Shown here: one piece after another, positions 35,331 through 47,123 of the stretch
How the letters are laid out: every line of letters starts with the position of its first letter
How positions within the stretch are numbered: position 1 is the stretch's first letter
Assembly (NCBI RefSeq): GCF_001411555.2
Contig: NC_049909.1
Location: forward strand, 496,001 to 560,000
Direction: 5' to 3'
From: Juglans regia
Lineage: Eukaryota; Streptophyta; Magnoliopsida; Fagales; Juglandaceae
DNA length: 64,000 nt
Made by a program: the position numbers and the translations under genes
The notes under the pieces: model-generated
The model's database searches: none
Seen by the model: only the letters and a program-made list of their open reading frames with translations
What the model was told of the DNA's origin: nothing

Positions 35331-38244
35331 TGTTCGCCTGGAGCCACGAAGACATGTCTGGGATAGATAATGCAATAATTGAACACCCCCTTTATGTAAA
35401 TCACGAGGCAAAGAAAGTTCGACAGAAGCGTAGAAGCTACAATGTGGAGAAGTGCACCGCCATATCCAATGAAGTTGATCACCTTATGGCTAGAATGGTT
35501 GTCCAATGTGGTGTTGGTGAAGAAGTCGAATGGGAAGTGGAGGGTGTGCATTCACTTCACTGACCTGAATAAGGTCTGCCCGAAAAATAGCTTTCCACTA
35601 CCTTGCATTTACTGGATCATGGACTCCATCGCAGGTCATCACAGGTTGAACTTCATGGATGCTTACTTGGGGTATAACCAGATCCGAATGAACCCCAATG
35701 ATGAGGAGAAAATGTCATTCATAACTGATTGAGGAATCTATTACTATCGAGCCATGCCATTTGGACTAAAAAATGCGGGAGCGACCTACCAAAGGTTGGT
35801 CAATCGTATGTTGAAAAGCTAGATCAAGTGCAACATAGAAGTCTATGTGGATGATCTACTCGTTAAGATTAAAGCGCCCAAGCAGCACCTGGCAGATCTT
35901 CTAGAGGCTTTTGCGGCCCTACAACAGTACAACATGAAGCGCAATCCAGCAAAGTGCACTTTCAAGGTGGAGTCCAAGAAGTTTTTGGGCTTCATGGTTT
36001 CATAGAGGGGAATAGAAGGAAACCCGAAAAGGTAAAATCCATAAAGACATGTCCTCACCCCAGAACATAAATGAAGTGTAAAAGTTGGCCAGGTGAGTAA
36101 TAGCTCTCAATCGATTCGTTTCCTGATCAACGAACAAGTGCCTATCATTCTTCAAAGTGTTACGAAAGGCACAAACTTGAGATGATGAGTGTGATCGAGT
36201 GTTCGGGAAACTCAATGAGTATCTTACCAACACACCACTCCTTAGCCAAGCTGAGCCTTGAGAACTCTAAGCCTGTACCTGTCCTTGTCCCTACATGTCG
36301 TCTTAGCATCCTTAGTAAGGGAGCCCAGAAGTTGATTTACTACTCTAGTCGAGCCTTCTAGGGAGAGGAGCCAAGATATCCCTAGATGGATATGTTGGCC
36401 TTTGTGCTAGTGATATAGCCTGACTCTAGAGATCGTACTTTCAAGTCCACTTGATCAAGGTGCTGACGAAAGCACCTTTAAAAAAAGGTGTTACAGCGAC
36501 TAGATGCCTCGAGTCGTTTGATGAATTGGGCAATCAAATTGAGCGAGTTTAACATCGACTACGTTCCTTGAAATATGGTAAAGGGACATATATTGGCCGA
36601 CTTCATAACCGAGTTCACCGACTTCCCTGAGGAAATCCAAGTTGCACCCACAAGAAAGCCCTATCAGGTCTTCGTCGACAGCTCATCCTGCCTTGCTGGA
36701 GGGGGAGTAGGATGCATATTACCACAGACTCTGGGTAGGAACACAATTACGTGATCAAGCTCACTTTTAAAACCAACAACAACAAAGCAAAATACGAAGC
36801 ACCATTGGTCGGTTTATCAGTCAGCGAATCACTGGGGGCCGCTAAAGTGGAAATGAGAGCTGACTTCCAAGTACTCGTCAACCAAGTCTTGGGAGAATTC
36901 GCCACAAAGGGAGAAAAATTGAAGATGTACCTACAGCTAGTGTAGGAAAAATGCAACCATTTATGGTATTTCCATATTTGACAGATACCGAGGGGAGAGA
37001 ACTAAAGGGCCGACAAGTTAGCATGGGTTGCCTTGGGATAGGAAGATTTCCCCTACCAGAGCAAACGGTCACTAGAATAATTGATGTGCCCGCCGTGGGA
37101 ATTGTAGTCTGAAAATTAAGGCTAAGAGCACCGAAATGGGCATTGGAAGTGATCAAATACCTAGATGTTGTGGAACTCCCTGACGATAAGTGGGAAGCAA
37201 TGAAGGTCAAAAATCGGGTGGCACACTTCACCCTGGTAGATGGTGTTAGCTGGAAATTTGGTAAGGGCAGGGTACTATTGATCACACACCCTCAAAGAGG
37301 CTGAAGAATTTGTCAAAACATTGTCTGAAATGCCAACTGTAGGCCCCAATATCGCATTGCCTACTAGAGGAATTGACGTCGATCATGTCGTGGCCATTCG
37401 CATAGTGAGGGAATTGACCTGGTCGGACCCTTGCCCCTGAGTAAGGTTGGTGTAAGATTCGTGATCGTCGTTGTAGATTACTTTACCAAGTAGGTAGAGG
37501 CAGAAGCTCTTGCGATGATTACGACGAACAATATCACCTGATTTTTGTGGAAGGTCATGATCTGCAGGTTCAGCATCCCCCACAGCCTAATCTTGGACAA
37601 TGGACAACAGTTCGATTCAAGCCACAACCACAGTTGGTGCGCAGAGTTAGGAATAAAATTCAAGTACTCCTCCTCGGGACACTGGTAGGCCAACGGACAA
37701 GTCAAAGTGACCAACAAGACATTACTCAAGATGCTGAAGAAGAAGCTAACTGATGAGAAAGTAGTTGGGCAGAGGAGCTCTGCAAGGTCCTATGGGCTTA
37801 TTGAACTACAATAAAACACCAACAAGTGAAACCCCTTTCACCCTCACCTATGGGAGCAAAGCAGTGATGCTTGTGGAAGTGGGGATGCCAACCTACAGGG
37901 TCCAACAATTCAACCAAAGCTCTAACGATGAAAAACTGGAAGAACAACTAGACCTACTAGAAGAAAAAAGACAAGAAGCTGAGGTTAGGATGATGATTAA
38001 CAATAGAAAGATCGAGCACTACTTCAATAGGAGAGTCCAACCAAGGTCCTTCAAAGTGGGCAATCTGGTGTTGAGACAAACAGGAACGACCACGCAAGAG
38101 GAGGGAAAGTTGGGGCCACGATAGGAGAAACATTAATTGTCACTACCAACAACAGGCTGGGCTCTTATCGACTTAGGGACACTTGTGGAAATGAGGTAAC
38201 ATACCCTTGGAATGTAGAGCACTTGCAAAAATACTTTGCTTAAA
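35331..38244 (+). pseudogene. pol: Tat/Retand-like pol: RT, RNase H and integrase
   Basis: RT resumes with AWSHEDMSGID (35336), then after a frameshift near 35510 SNGKWRVCIHFTDLNKVCPK, LNFMDAYLGYNQI, AMPFGLKNAGATYQRLVN and the catalytic YVDDLLVK at 35844-35867. RNase H is split over frames: LIYYSSRAF near 36335, WAIKLSEFNIDYV near 36525, VFVDSSSCLAGGGVG near 36670 and NNNKAKYEAPLVGL near 36778. Integrase reads FVIVVVDYFTKWVEAEA-like sequence near 37460-37500 (one stop in place of W), then ILDNGQQFDS near 37590, TPTSETPFTLTYGSKAVM near 37818 and a C-terminal YFNRRVQPRSFKVGNLVLR. RT-RNase H-integrase order is gypsy. Stops and frameshifts show a dead copy. Confidence 0.9.
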
Positions 38245-38529
38245 TGTACTCGAAAAATGTATTGACAAATATTGAAAGATCATGAATAAAATTATCTTTT
38301 TTCCCGTATTATGTGTTTGGTCTCACAAGATATCCCATAAAAGTTGAGTCACTAGACTCACCGTGACCCAACAGTCGGTGACAATCATTTGACTGCTTGA
38401 CCTTCTCGCACATAAAAACAAGAGGAAAACAACGAGAAGAGAAGAAACAAATAAATTGGGTAAGAACACCTTTATACATTAAGGAAAATTGTCTTCATTT
38501 ACAAAAATAAAACAAAAATATACATTCAA
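38245..38529. other. Spacer between pol and antisense ORF
   Basis: AT-rich, with gaataaaattatc near 38284 that could serve as a poly-A signal for the sense transcript. Nothing else recognised. Confidence 0.4.
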
Positions 38530-40820
38530 GAGCCCATAGTCGTTTCTGAGAAAGCATTGGGAATATGGTCCTTCCCTAGTGAGTTGGCAAATTTTAGCGC
38601 TTGATGGTCCAGCTAGAGAGACATCAGGTTGAGAGTCCTCAAGTCGGTCTGGCATTTCTCCAGCAAGTCGGCCCTCACCCTATTCAGGTCCTCTTTGCAG
38701 CCACAACCCCAAGCCCAACTATGGAATCTCTTCGTCGTTGACATCTACATAGAAAGACGGGTAACTTCCCCTTGAGAGTCAGCTAACTCAAACTGTAAGG
38801 TTTCGACCTCCAAGTCCCGAGAGACAATCTCTTCTTAATAGGTAGCTAACCCGGACTCCAAAGCCTCCACCTGTAGATCTCGCAACTACAACTCACCCCT
38901 GGCCGAAGCCAATTCAGACTCCAAGGTCTTGACTTGCTTGACCCAAGAATCTAGGAGGGTCGACTTGCATTTCCAGGACTTGGTGAGGTCCAAGTAGGTC
39001 TTCTACAACTAGTTGTTTGACCTCGCGTCCAAGTTTTGCTGCTTGACCAGCCTATCCTTCTCACCCTCAAGATTGTGACATGATTTCTTGAGCCACTCCA
39101 ACTCTTCCTCTTAATGGTCCCATGGATCACACAAGGTATCCTGCTCTCCCCCCCCCGCCCCCTCTCAAAACTTGATCTTGAGGAGGCATTTGCCGGCCTC
39201 TTCCTGAGCTTTAGCTGAATCGTCTTAGAGGAAGGCCTTCTCCTAGCGAAGCCTGTCAATCTTCTTCTTCTTCCATTTTCAGCTGGAGTATAGTTGGACG
39301 AAAGTCTCCTCGACTTCCTTCCTCTTCTAGTTCACCTTGCAAATCTCCATGCGAGTGAGGATGGAAAGAGACTGTAGTGCCCTGACCTCATCTTCTAACT
39401 CTCCCCTCTTGTACACAATCAGGGTGGCTAACTGATCTACTCCCTAGCAGGCCAAACAAAGTTGGACAAAGTGAAACACAAGTTGAGGAAAGGGAATATG
39501 GAAGACTATAGCAAATAATGATGAAAATGCCTAACCAAGGAAAAGAAATCCCTGAGTTTGTCGGCTACCCAGCTGATGGCATCGACTTGAGCTCTATCAA
39601 ATCATGAACCAGTCCTCATTACCCTGTGGAATGGTCTAGGTGTGGGGAATGTACATCCTCGCCATTTCCCAGAGACGACGACACCTCAACATCAGCTGCT
39701 ATCTCAAAATCTACAACATGCATGTTAGCATCGATGTTGGGGGAGAGAGCCATCTACTGTGCATCCTCGGGCGGCATGACAGTGATGTGAGATTCCCTTG
39801 GAGAAGGATCAAGGAAGGCCATCTTGAGCTCCTCCTCCCCTCGGCAAAGGATCTTTGTCGGCCTTACGTTGCCAGGCACGGTAGAAGAAGGGAACACTGG
39901 TCGCAATGAAGTGGGAAGCCGAGATCTGCCCACACGACCCAAGGTAGGCTGTTGATCTTCCCTTTCGCTTCCAAGAGAGGACTGAATGCCTTTTTTCAAT
40001 CCCAAGAAGTAGCTGACCCCCCCCCCCCAAGGCCTCAGGGATGTGTCAACAATGGAAGTAAGATCGATTTGGGGACACCAGGAACTGATCAACGTTAGTT
40101 CTGGTTAGCAGGGTGTCGGTATGGACTTCCTCCTCTTATGTCTCCACCCAAGCATAAACCATTACCAACCTAGCTTGCTCTTGCCCGGTTAATGTCATGC
40201 AAATTTTCTTGTCACACAAGGACATGAAGAAGAACCGTTTGAACTAGTCCTTCATAGGAGAGAAACGAGTTTCCAGGTGGGCAACCCTATATTCTGGTCA
40301 GGAACGAAAGCTACACAGGTGTCCATCAAGTCTCTACACCCCGCATAAAGAGAAACTCCCTGGCGGTAAGTTCCAGGTAATCATCTCCAGTGGTCCCCAA
40401 GACAATGCGCCAAACGATGCAACAGAATATCAAAATCCTCCACGTGTGAGGGTGAAGCTGCGATGGGGCCAGTCGAAGGTAGTCAAAAACTTCTTGTACA
40501 GGGCGATAGAAAGGAAGCCGCAATACATTGGAGAACATCAAAGGGCACAATGCCATCTTCTCGGCAAAGCCTTCCGAATAGACTGCCCCTTGGTGAGCTG
40601 CTAGAATCTCTAAATCTGTGGAGTCAGGCACCCTAAAAGAAGACTTCAACGACCTTAGGTTGGTGGAGGAAACAATAGAGGCCCAGTGGTATCCCTCGAA
40701 GAATTGAGAGTCACCACGAATCTTAGGAGGATCCAGACCCCTGGGAACCCTGGAAGGTCCTTATGGAAGGGATGAACGTGAGTCCCGAGACACAAAATGA
40801 AAGGTGTTCTTAGGCACCAT
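38530..40820 (-). pseudogene. Antisense ORF of the Tat/Retand-like element
   Basis: Minus-strand coding remnant lying between integrase and the 3' LTR, opposite to pol. It may start at the ATG complementary to 40818-40820. The best part (40649-40326, 107 codons) contains MFSNVLRLPFYRPVQEVFDY and LAPSQLHPHTWRILIFCCIV, typical of the plant 'putative gypsy type transposon' N-terminal domain. A shifted frame near 40240 gives FKRFFFMSLCDKK, like that domain's WK.RFFFV motif. The rest (39450-38530) codes for Glu/Leu-rich heptad-like sequence (KQVKTLESELASARGEL, EEIVSRDLEVETLQFEL), a likely coiled coil. Frameshifts and stops break it. Elements of the Retand group are known to carry such an antisense ORF; its role is unknown. 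Confidence 0.75.
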
Positions 40821-41142
40821 TGCAGAGAAACAATGAAGGTTAGAGATGGTTAAAGGGGGAAGGAAGCAGGGAAGCTAAAACGCAAGAGGGTCAGGAGATT
40901 GTAACAAAGAACGAGAAAAAGGTAAAGAAATGAAGGTCAAAGCAGATGGGGCATGGGTTTAAATAGGCACCTGTGTCGACTGGCTACCCCAAACCAGAGA
41001 GTAACACGCGTTGCTAGAAGTGAAACGAAAAGGAGCAAATCCTGCGATTTCTGCTGCACGATGTGGGAAAGCAGACAGGCGTGCACAACGGGCAACCCAC
41101 CCATTATGTGTTACTAAACAATGAAACATTATGGGTCTTTTT
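40821..41142. other. Region between antisense ORF start and 3' LTR
   Basis: Would contain the promoter of the antisense ORF. The minus strand has tatttaaacccatgcccc near 40960 (plus strand tttaaatag), a possible TATA. No gene. Confidence 0.35.
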
Positions 41143-41196
41143 AAAAAAAAAAAAAAAAAAGAGAAAGGGGGAAAGAAAGAGAAAGGAGAAGGAAAA
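41143..41196 (+). other. Poly-A run and polypurine tract
   Basis: Eighteen A residues, then gagaaagggggaaagaaaga and more purines up to about 41196, just before the 3' LTR. Position and composition fit the plus-strand primer of reverse transcription. About 15 less purine-rich bases separate it from the TG I chose for the LTR, so the true LTR start may be slightly upstream. Confidence 0.6.
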
Positions 41197-41211
41197 TTTT
41201 CACCGCACAAA

Positions 41212-41853
41212 TGTAATAGGAATTTGCGAGGTAATTGGAAGGGATGTTTATATGCCCTACTGGGCTAGGTCAAACTTGTCTCGGGAGGCCTAGTGACCGA
41301 AGCATAGTTAGCCCACAAGTTGGGCAAAGAAGACTAAGGCCCAAAGCTTGGGCGTGAAGTAAATCGATGTGGAAGGATGGGACGCCAACTCTCTTGACAC
41401 TACCCTACACACGTACGTAGTGGCAGAGCCACGCCGTACTTACGGACCATATACGGGATGTGGACAGGGATTGCGGTAGGGCCCCCTATCCCTGACAGAG
41501 TGCACGATAAGGTCCTTTGTCCCTAACATAATGCATAGAAGGTGGTGCACTCACCCACCTGCCGCAAGGACACAAATCGGGGAAGTCACGCCACATTAAA
41601 GGCAACAACATGGTGTCCCTTACCGCCTTATAGGAGATAGGCACCTCTAACATGGGATATGGAGGACCACCTCGGCAAGGGGTATAAAAGTCGAGCACCA
41701 AGTTAGAATTGTTTTCTTACATTCTTTCACGTATTAAAATTCTCTACAAGGTGCAGAAAATTAATTTAGACATTAAAGGTGTTTCATCATCCTCAAGCCC
41801 TAATATTTCTTAGGTCGTAGGTGATTGAGCCCAATGACCAGAGTGCGAAACAC
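41212..41853 (+). mobile_element. 3' LTR of the Tat/Retand-like element
   Basis: About 642 bp from tgtaatagg to cattgtcaaca. It aligns with the reverse of 2907-3525, including gatgtggaaggatgggac and gttttcttacattct. A TATA box (tataaaag) lies at 41683-41690. The end at 41853 corresponds to the base before the primer site in the other copy. No 5' LTR for this element is in the window. Confidence 0.8.
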
Positions 41854-43080
41854 ATTGTCAACAGGTACTGTAGGGGAATAGAAATTGGCAAGTAGGTTGG
41901 AGTCAAAGAGAAGCAAATGGGCTTGAACATGAGATAGCAAAATGGGTGCCAGATGAAGAGGTCTTTGGATGAAATGATGTAAAACTGTCACCCAACTTTG
42001 CAATAAAGCGTAATGATGTAGCAGATCCCCCACGATGTATTTGGATTATGAGAGAGAAAGCCCCTTCTAATAAGATTTGCTGTAAAGTAGGACTATACAC
42101 CACCCAATAGGAGTCCTGCATGTGAACCTCATAAATAAGCTTTGCCACACGAAATTTGCGCTCAAATCTTTAAACATCACTCCCTCCACACCGAGCACGT
42201 CAACCAGTGTTTGTTGGTGTCGCTAACCACATGCTCCATCGCAACGTTCCTTGAATCTAGTGACTACTACACTTTGTTCTTGTTTCCCTCCACTTGTATT
42301 CCACCTTAATTGTCCCAAATTAGACCGCTCAAGATTTTTTCTGCACAAAAATTCATAACGAAAATTGTAGCTCCATTACAAAGGAGGTTCTTTTTAGAAT
42401 AATAAGAAAGAAGGTGCATCTATAGTTGAATCTATCTGCTTTTAGATGTCACTTAAACATCTTCTGAAAAAGATCCAAAATTGATCCATTTCAAAGGCCA
42501 ACCGTTTGCGTTTATCCAGAGAGATCCAGGTTTTAAGACAAAAAACAAACAAAAAAGAGAAGAAAAAAAAAACCTTTGATTGAATGCTACGGGATGGTGG
42601 GACATCTTAAAACCAACTTGGCATTTTTCCACCAAAAAGAAAATCTAACCAGCAATAGAGAGACGGACGAGATTGAAAAGAACATCTTAGAAGACCAAAA
42701 TATGAGTGAGAGAGTGAGAGAGCAGGAGAAATAGATCAAAGAGAGTTTATCGGTGTTGGGTGGTTATGGCAAAATGAAGACGATGTAGGGTAAACGACAA
42801 CGGAGACGAGTTCGAGAGAAATAAGATGGAGGAGAAGATTGCTGAAGTTGGTCTACAATCCCATGCGGCAAGGTCTACCTTTAAAAAATAAGGAGTGCCG
42901 ATGTGACCTATACCTATTGGTGGGTGTGAAAGAACCAAGACCATCACATCCCATTTTAAGGAAAACTCTATGAAGAAGAGATGAGGAATAAAAACTTGTG
43001 GCGTTTACTTGAGAATAAAAGTTAAAATGATATTTTTGAGTAAATAGAGCCCAATGTTTAGGTTGACTTCTTAATACTGT
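41854..43080. other. Stretch without a recognised gene
   Basis: Two overlapping minus-strand open frames (42148-41903, 81 codons; 42033-41800, 77 codons) stay open through mixed sequence but show no domain I know. A purine-rich stretch at 42540-42575 and a poorly defined region follow. It could hold a decayed gene fragment. Confidence 0.3.
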
Positions 43081-43452
43081 GGGTTGCTTTGAGAGTTGAA
43101 TGAGATGAAAATTTTATAAATAATAGTAAAATAATATGTGAATAGTAATAAAATGATTTGTATTAAAAGTTTTATTAGGTTTTAGAAAAGTAGACAGAAA
43201 AAATTAAATACATATATTATAAAGTTAAAATATTATTAAAATATAATTTTTTAATATAACTTTTTTTAAATTTAAAAAAGTTGCATTAGTTTTTGTGTTT
43301 GTTTAGAAGTTTGAAAAAATTATAATGATTATGTAATAGTTAGATAAAAAAATTAAAAATTTGAAGTTGAAAAATGTTTGTATTGAGTATTGTTTATGAA
43401 ATAAATTATGAGAAATTATGCGATGCGATGAGTTTAGTTTTCCAAACAACTC
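43081..43452. mobile_element. AT-rich MITE
   Basis: Starts gggttgctttgagagttg and ends gttttccaaacaactc, an imperfect terminal inverted repeat. The interior (gagatgaaaattttataaat, agaaattatgcgatgcgatg) resembles the family of 50258-50447. No clear target duplication. Confidence 0.55.
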
Positions 43453-44243
43453 ATAAATAAATAAGATATATTTTAATTGGAGTGTATCTATTAATATAAA
43501 GTTTTTAATAATTATAAGATGTAATATCTCGACTTAATAATTAAAATGGCATAAAATGCACCTTTTTTTTATTGATATCTTAATAGAAAAATGATATTAT
43601 GTCGCATAATTTTGTCTTCTCATTTTGACCGTTCAATTATTTTATTTTAATTTTTAATTTTTAATTTTTTCTTAATAATAAAGAAAATGACAATTATTGA
43701 TATTTTTTAAATATATAAAAATATTTGAAAAAAATATATAATTTACACTAAAGAGCATGGCCAATGGTCAAACCTAGATGGCACAACAGCAGCACTCATC
43801 TTACTAGGAGTAAAAAGGTAGAATACCGATAACATCATAAGTGTACTACTTGATAAAAATGAAGTAATAATGTGAATGCAATAAGTAACATTGTAATAAT
43901 ACCGAAAGCATCATGAGTGTAATACTTGAAGAACATTCCTGACGAGCATGTATTAACTAGTAAAACAATTAAAATACATAGATAGTCACAACATTAAAAT
44001 TATGATTACACCATATTAACAATGTTCGATGTTTTAACAATAGGACAAGGGAATTAACGAGTAATATGGGTGATTATAGCGGCTCACTCCCTCCCATGAG
44101 TGACAAAAAGTCCACCAAACTCCCATACAATACCACCAACCACCGGGCTGAGGGAAGGAAGTGCTTCGGCTTCTCCTACTTCTGCCCCTCCCGCCCCACT
44201 CTCCCTTGTCCATAGTGCTGCCAGCTTTTTTATGTTTTAATTG
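43453..44243. other. Gene-free AT-rich stretch
   Basis: No gene. A short C-rich part (44090-44220) stands out against the AT background but contains no domain or motif I recognise. Confidence 0.4.
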
Positions 44244-44455
44244 CGGTTTAAATAGTGAGTTGAAATAAAATAAATTGAAATAAATATTGAATAAAATATT
44301 ATTTTTAATATTATTATTATTTTAAAATTTAAAAAAATTAAATTATTTATTATATTTTATGTAAAAATTTAAAAAAATTATAAAAATAAAATAAAATAAA
44401 ATATAATAAGATGAGATAAAATAATTCTTATATTCAAATGAAACGTAATGCTTTT
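44244..44455 (+). mobile_element. AT-rich MITE copy
   Basis: gtgagttgaaataaaataaa ... attatttattatattttatg ... gatgagataaaataattctt follow the same order as in the MITE at 50258-50447. Ends are worn. Confidence 0.55.
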
Positions 44456-44595
44456 TATGATTTTTCCTCCAAAGCTAGGAAATGGCTTGATCTACTATCT
44501 TTCGGTGTTGAAGTCTCAACATGTCTGCTCATTTAGATTCATCAGTCGTTGATCCTTCATAAGCTTGGAGAAGCGCAACCAAACTATTAGTTCCA

Positions 44596-44790
44596 TTTAG
44601 ATAGGAAAAATATTTTATCTCATTTTATTATTATAAATTTTTTAAATTTTTATATAAAATTTAATAAATAATTTAATTTTTTTAAATATTAAAATAATAT
44701 TAATATTAATAAATAATATTTTAATAATATTTTATTTAATTTTTAATTTTTATCTTAATTCACCTTTTCTCAATTCATTATTTAAACATC
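44596..44790 (-). mobile_element. Inverted AT-rich MITE copy
   Basis: Reverse-oriented relative of the copy at 44244-44455 (ttatctcattttattattat ... aattcaccttttctcaattc). About 140 bp separate the two inverted copies. Confidence 0.5.
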
Positions 44791-45008
44791 GCCTTGACTC
44801 TATGACCCATGCGTGGCCTATGCCGTACGTACGACTCATGCGTTGCAATGTATATTCTTTCGACGCACCTAGTTTCAAAAGGCCCAAAGGTGTGGGCCTG
44901 GGGCGTGGGATCCAAAACAGTCTCTCATGAACATTCTTGGCCACTGGCTATTCGGATTGTTTGCAGCATCCAACCTATTTCTGTTTTCGCTTCCCTTTTA
45001 ACACTCTT

Positions 45009-45690
45009 GTTAAATTAGTCAAAATTAAAGAATATTTTTAATAAATAAAAAAAAAAATTAACTTTTAACTATTCCATCCACATAAATCTCCACATTGAAA
45101 TATTTATTTTTTCATTATATAATAATAAAATAATATAATATTAATTTAATTTTAATTATTTATATCAAATCTCCACATTAGATTATATATTTATTTATTA
45201 TATAATAATGAATAACTAATAATTTTAAAAATATTTAATTTTTTTAATTATTAATTTATTTAATTTTATCATATTTTACTATTCTACCTATTACATATTA
45301 ATTAATAATCATATTCTTATTAAATTAATATATCACTAACTCAAATTAATATATCAATTTAAAAAAAATTTTATTTTTTTAATTATGAAATTATTTTATT
45401 TTATCATAATATTTTATATTAATTAGTAATTATATTATAATTAAATTATAGATTAAAAATAGAAACTAGAAAGACATTGATGGAAATATTGAGAGAGAGA
45501 AACAAATAATATAAAATGAATTTAATGAATAAATAGTGTCTTTCAAATTTAGAAATAACTTTAAAAGTTACTGTAGCTTGGAATATAGCTAGTCCAATGT
45601 GATATATTTTATAGTTCAATAGTTAAATTCTCATTGGATTTAACTTTTAACTAATCCAATGAAAGTGCTCTTAACTAAATATTATTAATC
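45009..45690. other. Very AT-rich stretch, probably a worn MITE
   Basis: Begins tgttaaattagtc and ends taactaatccaatgaaag... with partly mirrored ends (ttaactattccat / taactaatccaat). Composition is almost only A and T. I cannot define a target duplication. Confidence 0.3.
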
Positions 45691-46090
45691 TATGGACTCA
45701 AAACAGTTAGAACTTAGAACAATTTGGGCCTTACATTGCAATCCACAGGACCACAAATAACAAGTTAAAATGCAAAAAATAGTAGATAATAGATACAAGT
45801 TTTAAATAAGTAATGTTGAATATAAGTTTCAAATAAATAAATTTTATATAAGTCTTTTGTAAAAAATAAATCTTATTAATAAAAATAATTTTTTTAAAAA
45901 AATAAATCTTATTAATAAAAATAATTTTTTTTTTTACATTTTTTTGAATGAGATCTATTTTTTTTTATAAAGATTTATATAAGACTTGTTTATTTAAAAT
46001 TTGTTTAATTATTTTTCTATTTTTATTTGTGTTTCGTTAACAATAATGAAGTGGTTATTTAAATTTATCATCGCCTATTTATCTACGTAA
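45691..46090. other. Gene-free AT-rich stretch
   Basis: Contains a local direct repeat: aaataaatcttattaataaaaataattttttt occurs twice back to back at about 45865-45935. Nothing else recognised. Confidence 0.5.
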
Positions 46091-46678
46091 GAGCATCCTC
46101 ATCTCATTCCTCATATCACTATTATCTCTAAATTATAGGAAAAAATTTAGGAAAAAGTTCAAAAATCCCCTCCCATCCCATTCCCTATTTTAAGATTTTG
46201 ATTTAGGGAATGAACAGTGGTTCCCTAAATAATATAGGAAACTACTATTCATCTCCTAAATCATTTTTTTATTAATATTTTATTTGAATAAATAAAATAA
46301 ATTCTTTTTTCAATCAACTACATTTTTCTCTTATACTCATATTTATTATACTTTTAAATAATATTTTTAAAAATAATAATTTTAAAAATATTATTAAACC
46401 CTTAAAAAAATAATTTAAATTTTTGTTTAAAATATTCACTATAATAATAGATCAAAACATAAGAAAAAATATTAAGTAGTTAAGTTTGAAAATGGAAGTG
46501 AGAGAAAAAAGTAATAGAAAAATAATAGAAGAATATTATTTTAATAGAATAGAGAAATGATAAGGAATGTGATGTAGAAGGTTTTTTAAAAATGAGTAAA
46601 ATTTAGGATAAAATTATAAGGAGTGTTCTTTTTAATTAAAATTTAGAAAAAAATTTAAAGAATCGGATGTGAATGCTC
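46091..46678. mobile_element. Tourist-like (PIF/Harbinger) MITE, 588 bp
   Basis: Ends are gagcatcctcatc and ggatgtgaatgctc, an imperfect inverted repeat. It is flanked by TAA on both sides (46088-46090; 46679-46681), the three-base target duplication of PIF/Harbinger elements. No coding. It lies 0.47 kb upstream of the VIM-like gene. Confidence 0.75.
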
Positions 46679-46839
46679 TAATAGCCTTTGCTTAATATAT
46701 ACACGAACGTGGTGGAAAAGAGAAGAAAATAAAAGAAAAGAGAAGAGGGTTAGATGCTTCTTTATTATTTCAATAAATAAAAACGTAATGGAAGGAAGGG
46801 TAAAGGGGCATAGTCCAAAACAGTAGATTGCATTAATTG

Positions 46840-46847
46840 TTTGGCGG
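46840..46847 (+). promoter_or_regulatory. Candidate E2F-binding site of the VIM-like gene
   Basis: TTTGGCGG fits the E2F consensus TTTSSCGS exactly. It is 284 bp before the first ATG and 311 bp before the second. E2F control would suit a gene needed after DNA replication. A single eight-base match can arise by chance. Confidence 0.5.
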
Positions 46848-47088
46848 AATCATACGAAGGGTGAGAAAACGAATTCATTCATAGGAGAGCTGTCGTGTAG
46901 TATAGCAATAATAAGCGGACACGTAAGAAGAACAGGTATACACGACCGCTTATGATAACATCCGAAATTCAAATCACCTTCTCTCCCACTTTAGTTGTTT
47001 TCAAAAACCCGCCGTCTCTTTTATTTTGAGTTGAAAAAGATCTATTTCACCCAGAGCTGACCTGCATTTCAAACGTCTCCATCTTTAC

Positions 47089-47116
47089 TCTCGCCTCTCG
47101 CCTCTCGCCTCTCGCC
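47089..47116 (+). repeat. Heptanucleotide repeat in the 5' leader
   Basis: Four copies of tctcgcc immediately before the first ATG. Pyrimidine-rich leader, likely transcribed; repeat number may vary between individuals. Confidence 0.85.
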
Positions 47117-47123
47117 TTGTCTC

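Noticed and set aside
47004..47014. Second E2F-like site (aaacccgccg)
   Set aside because: Neither strand gives TTTSSCGS; the A run is on the wrong side of the GC core.
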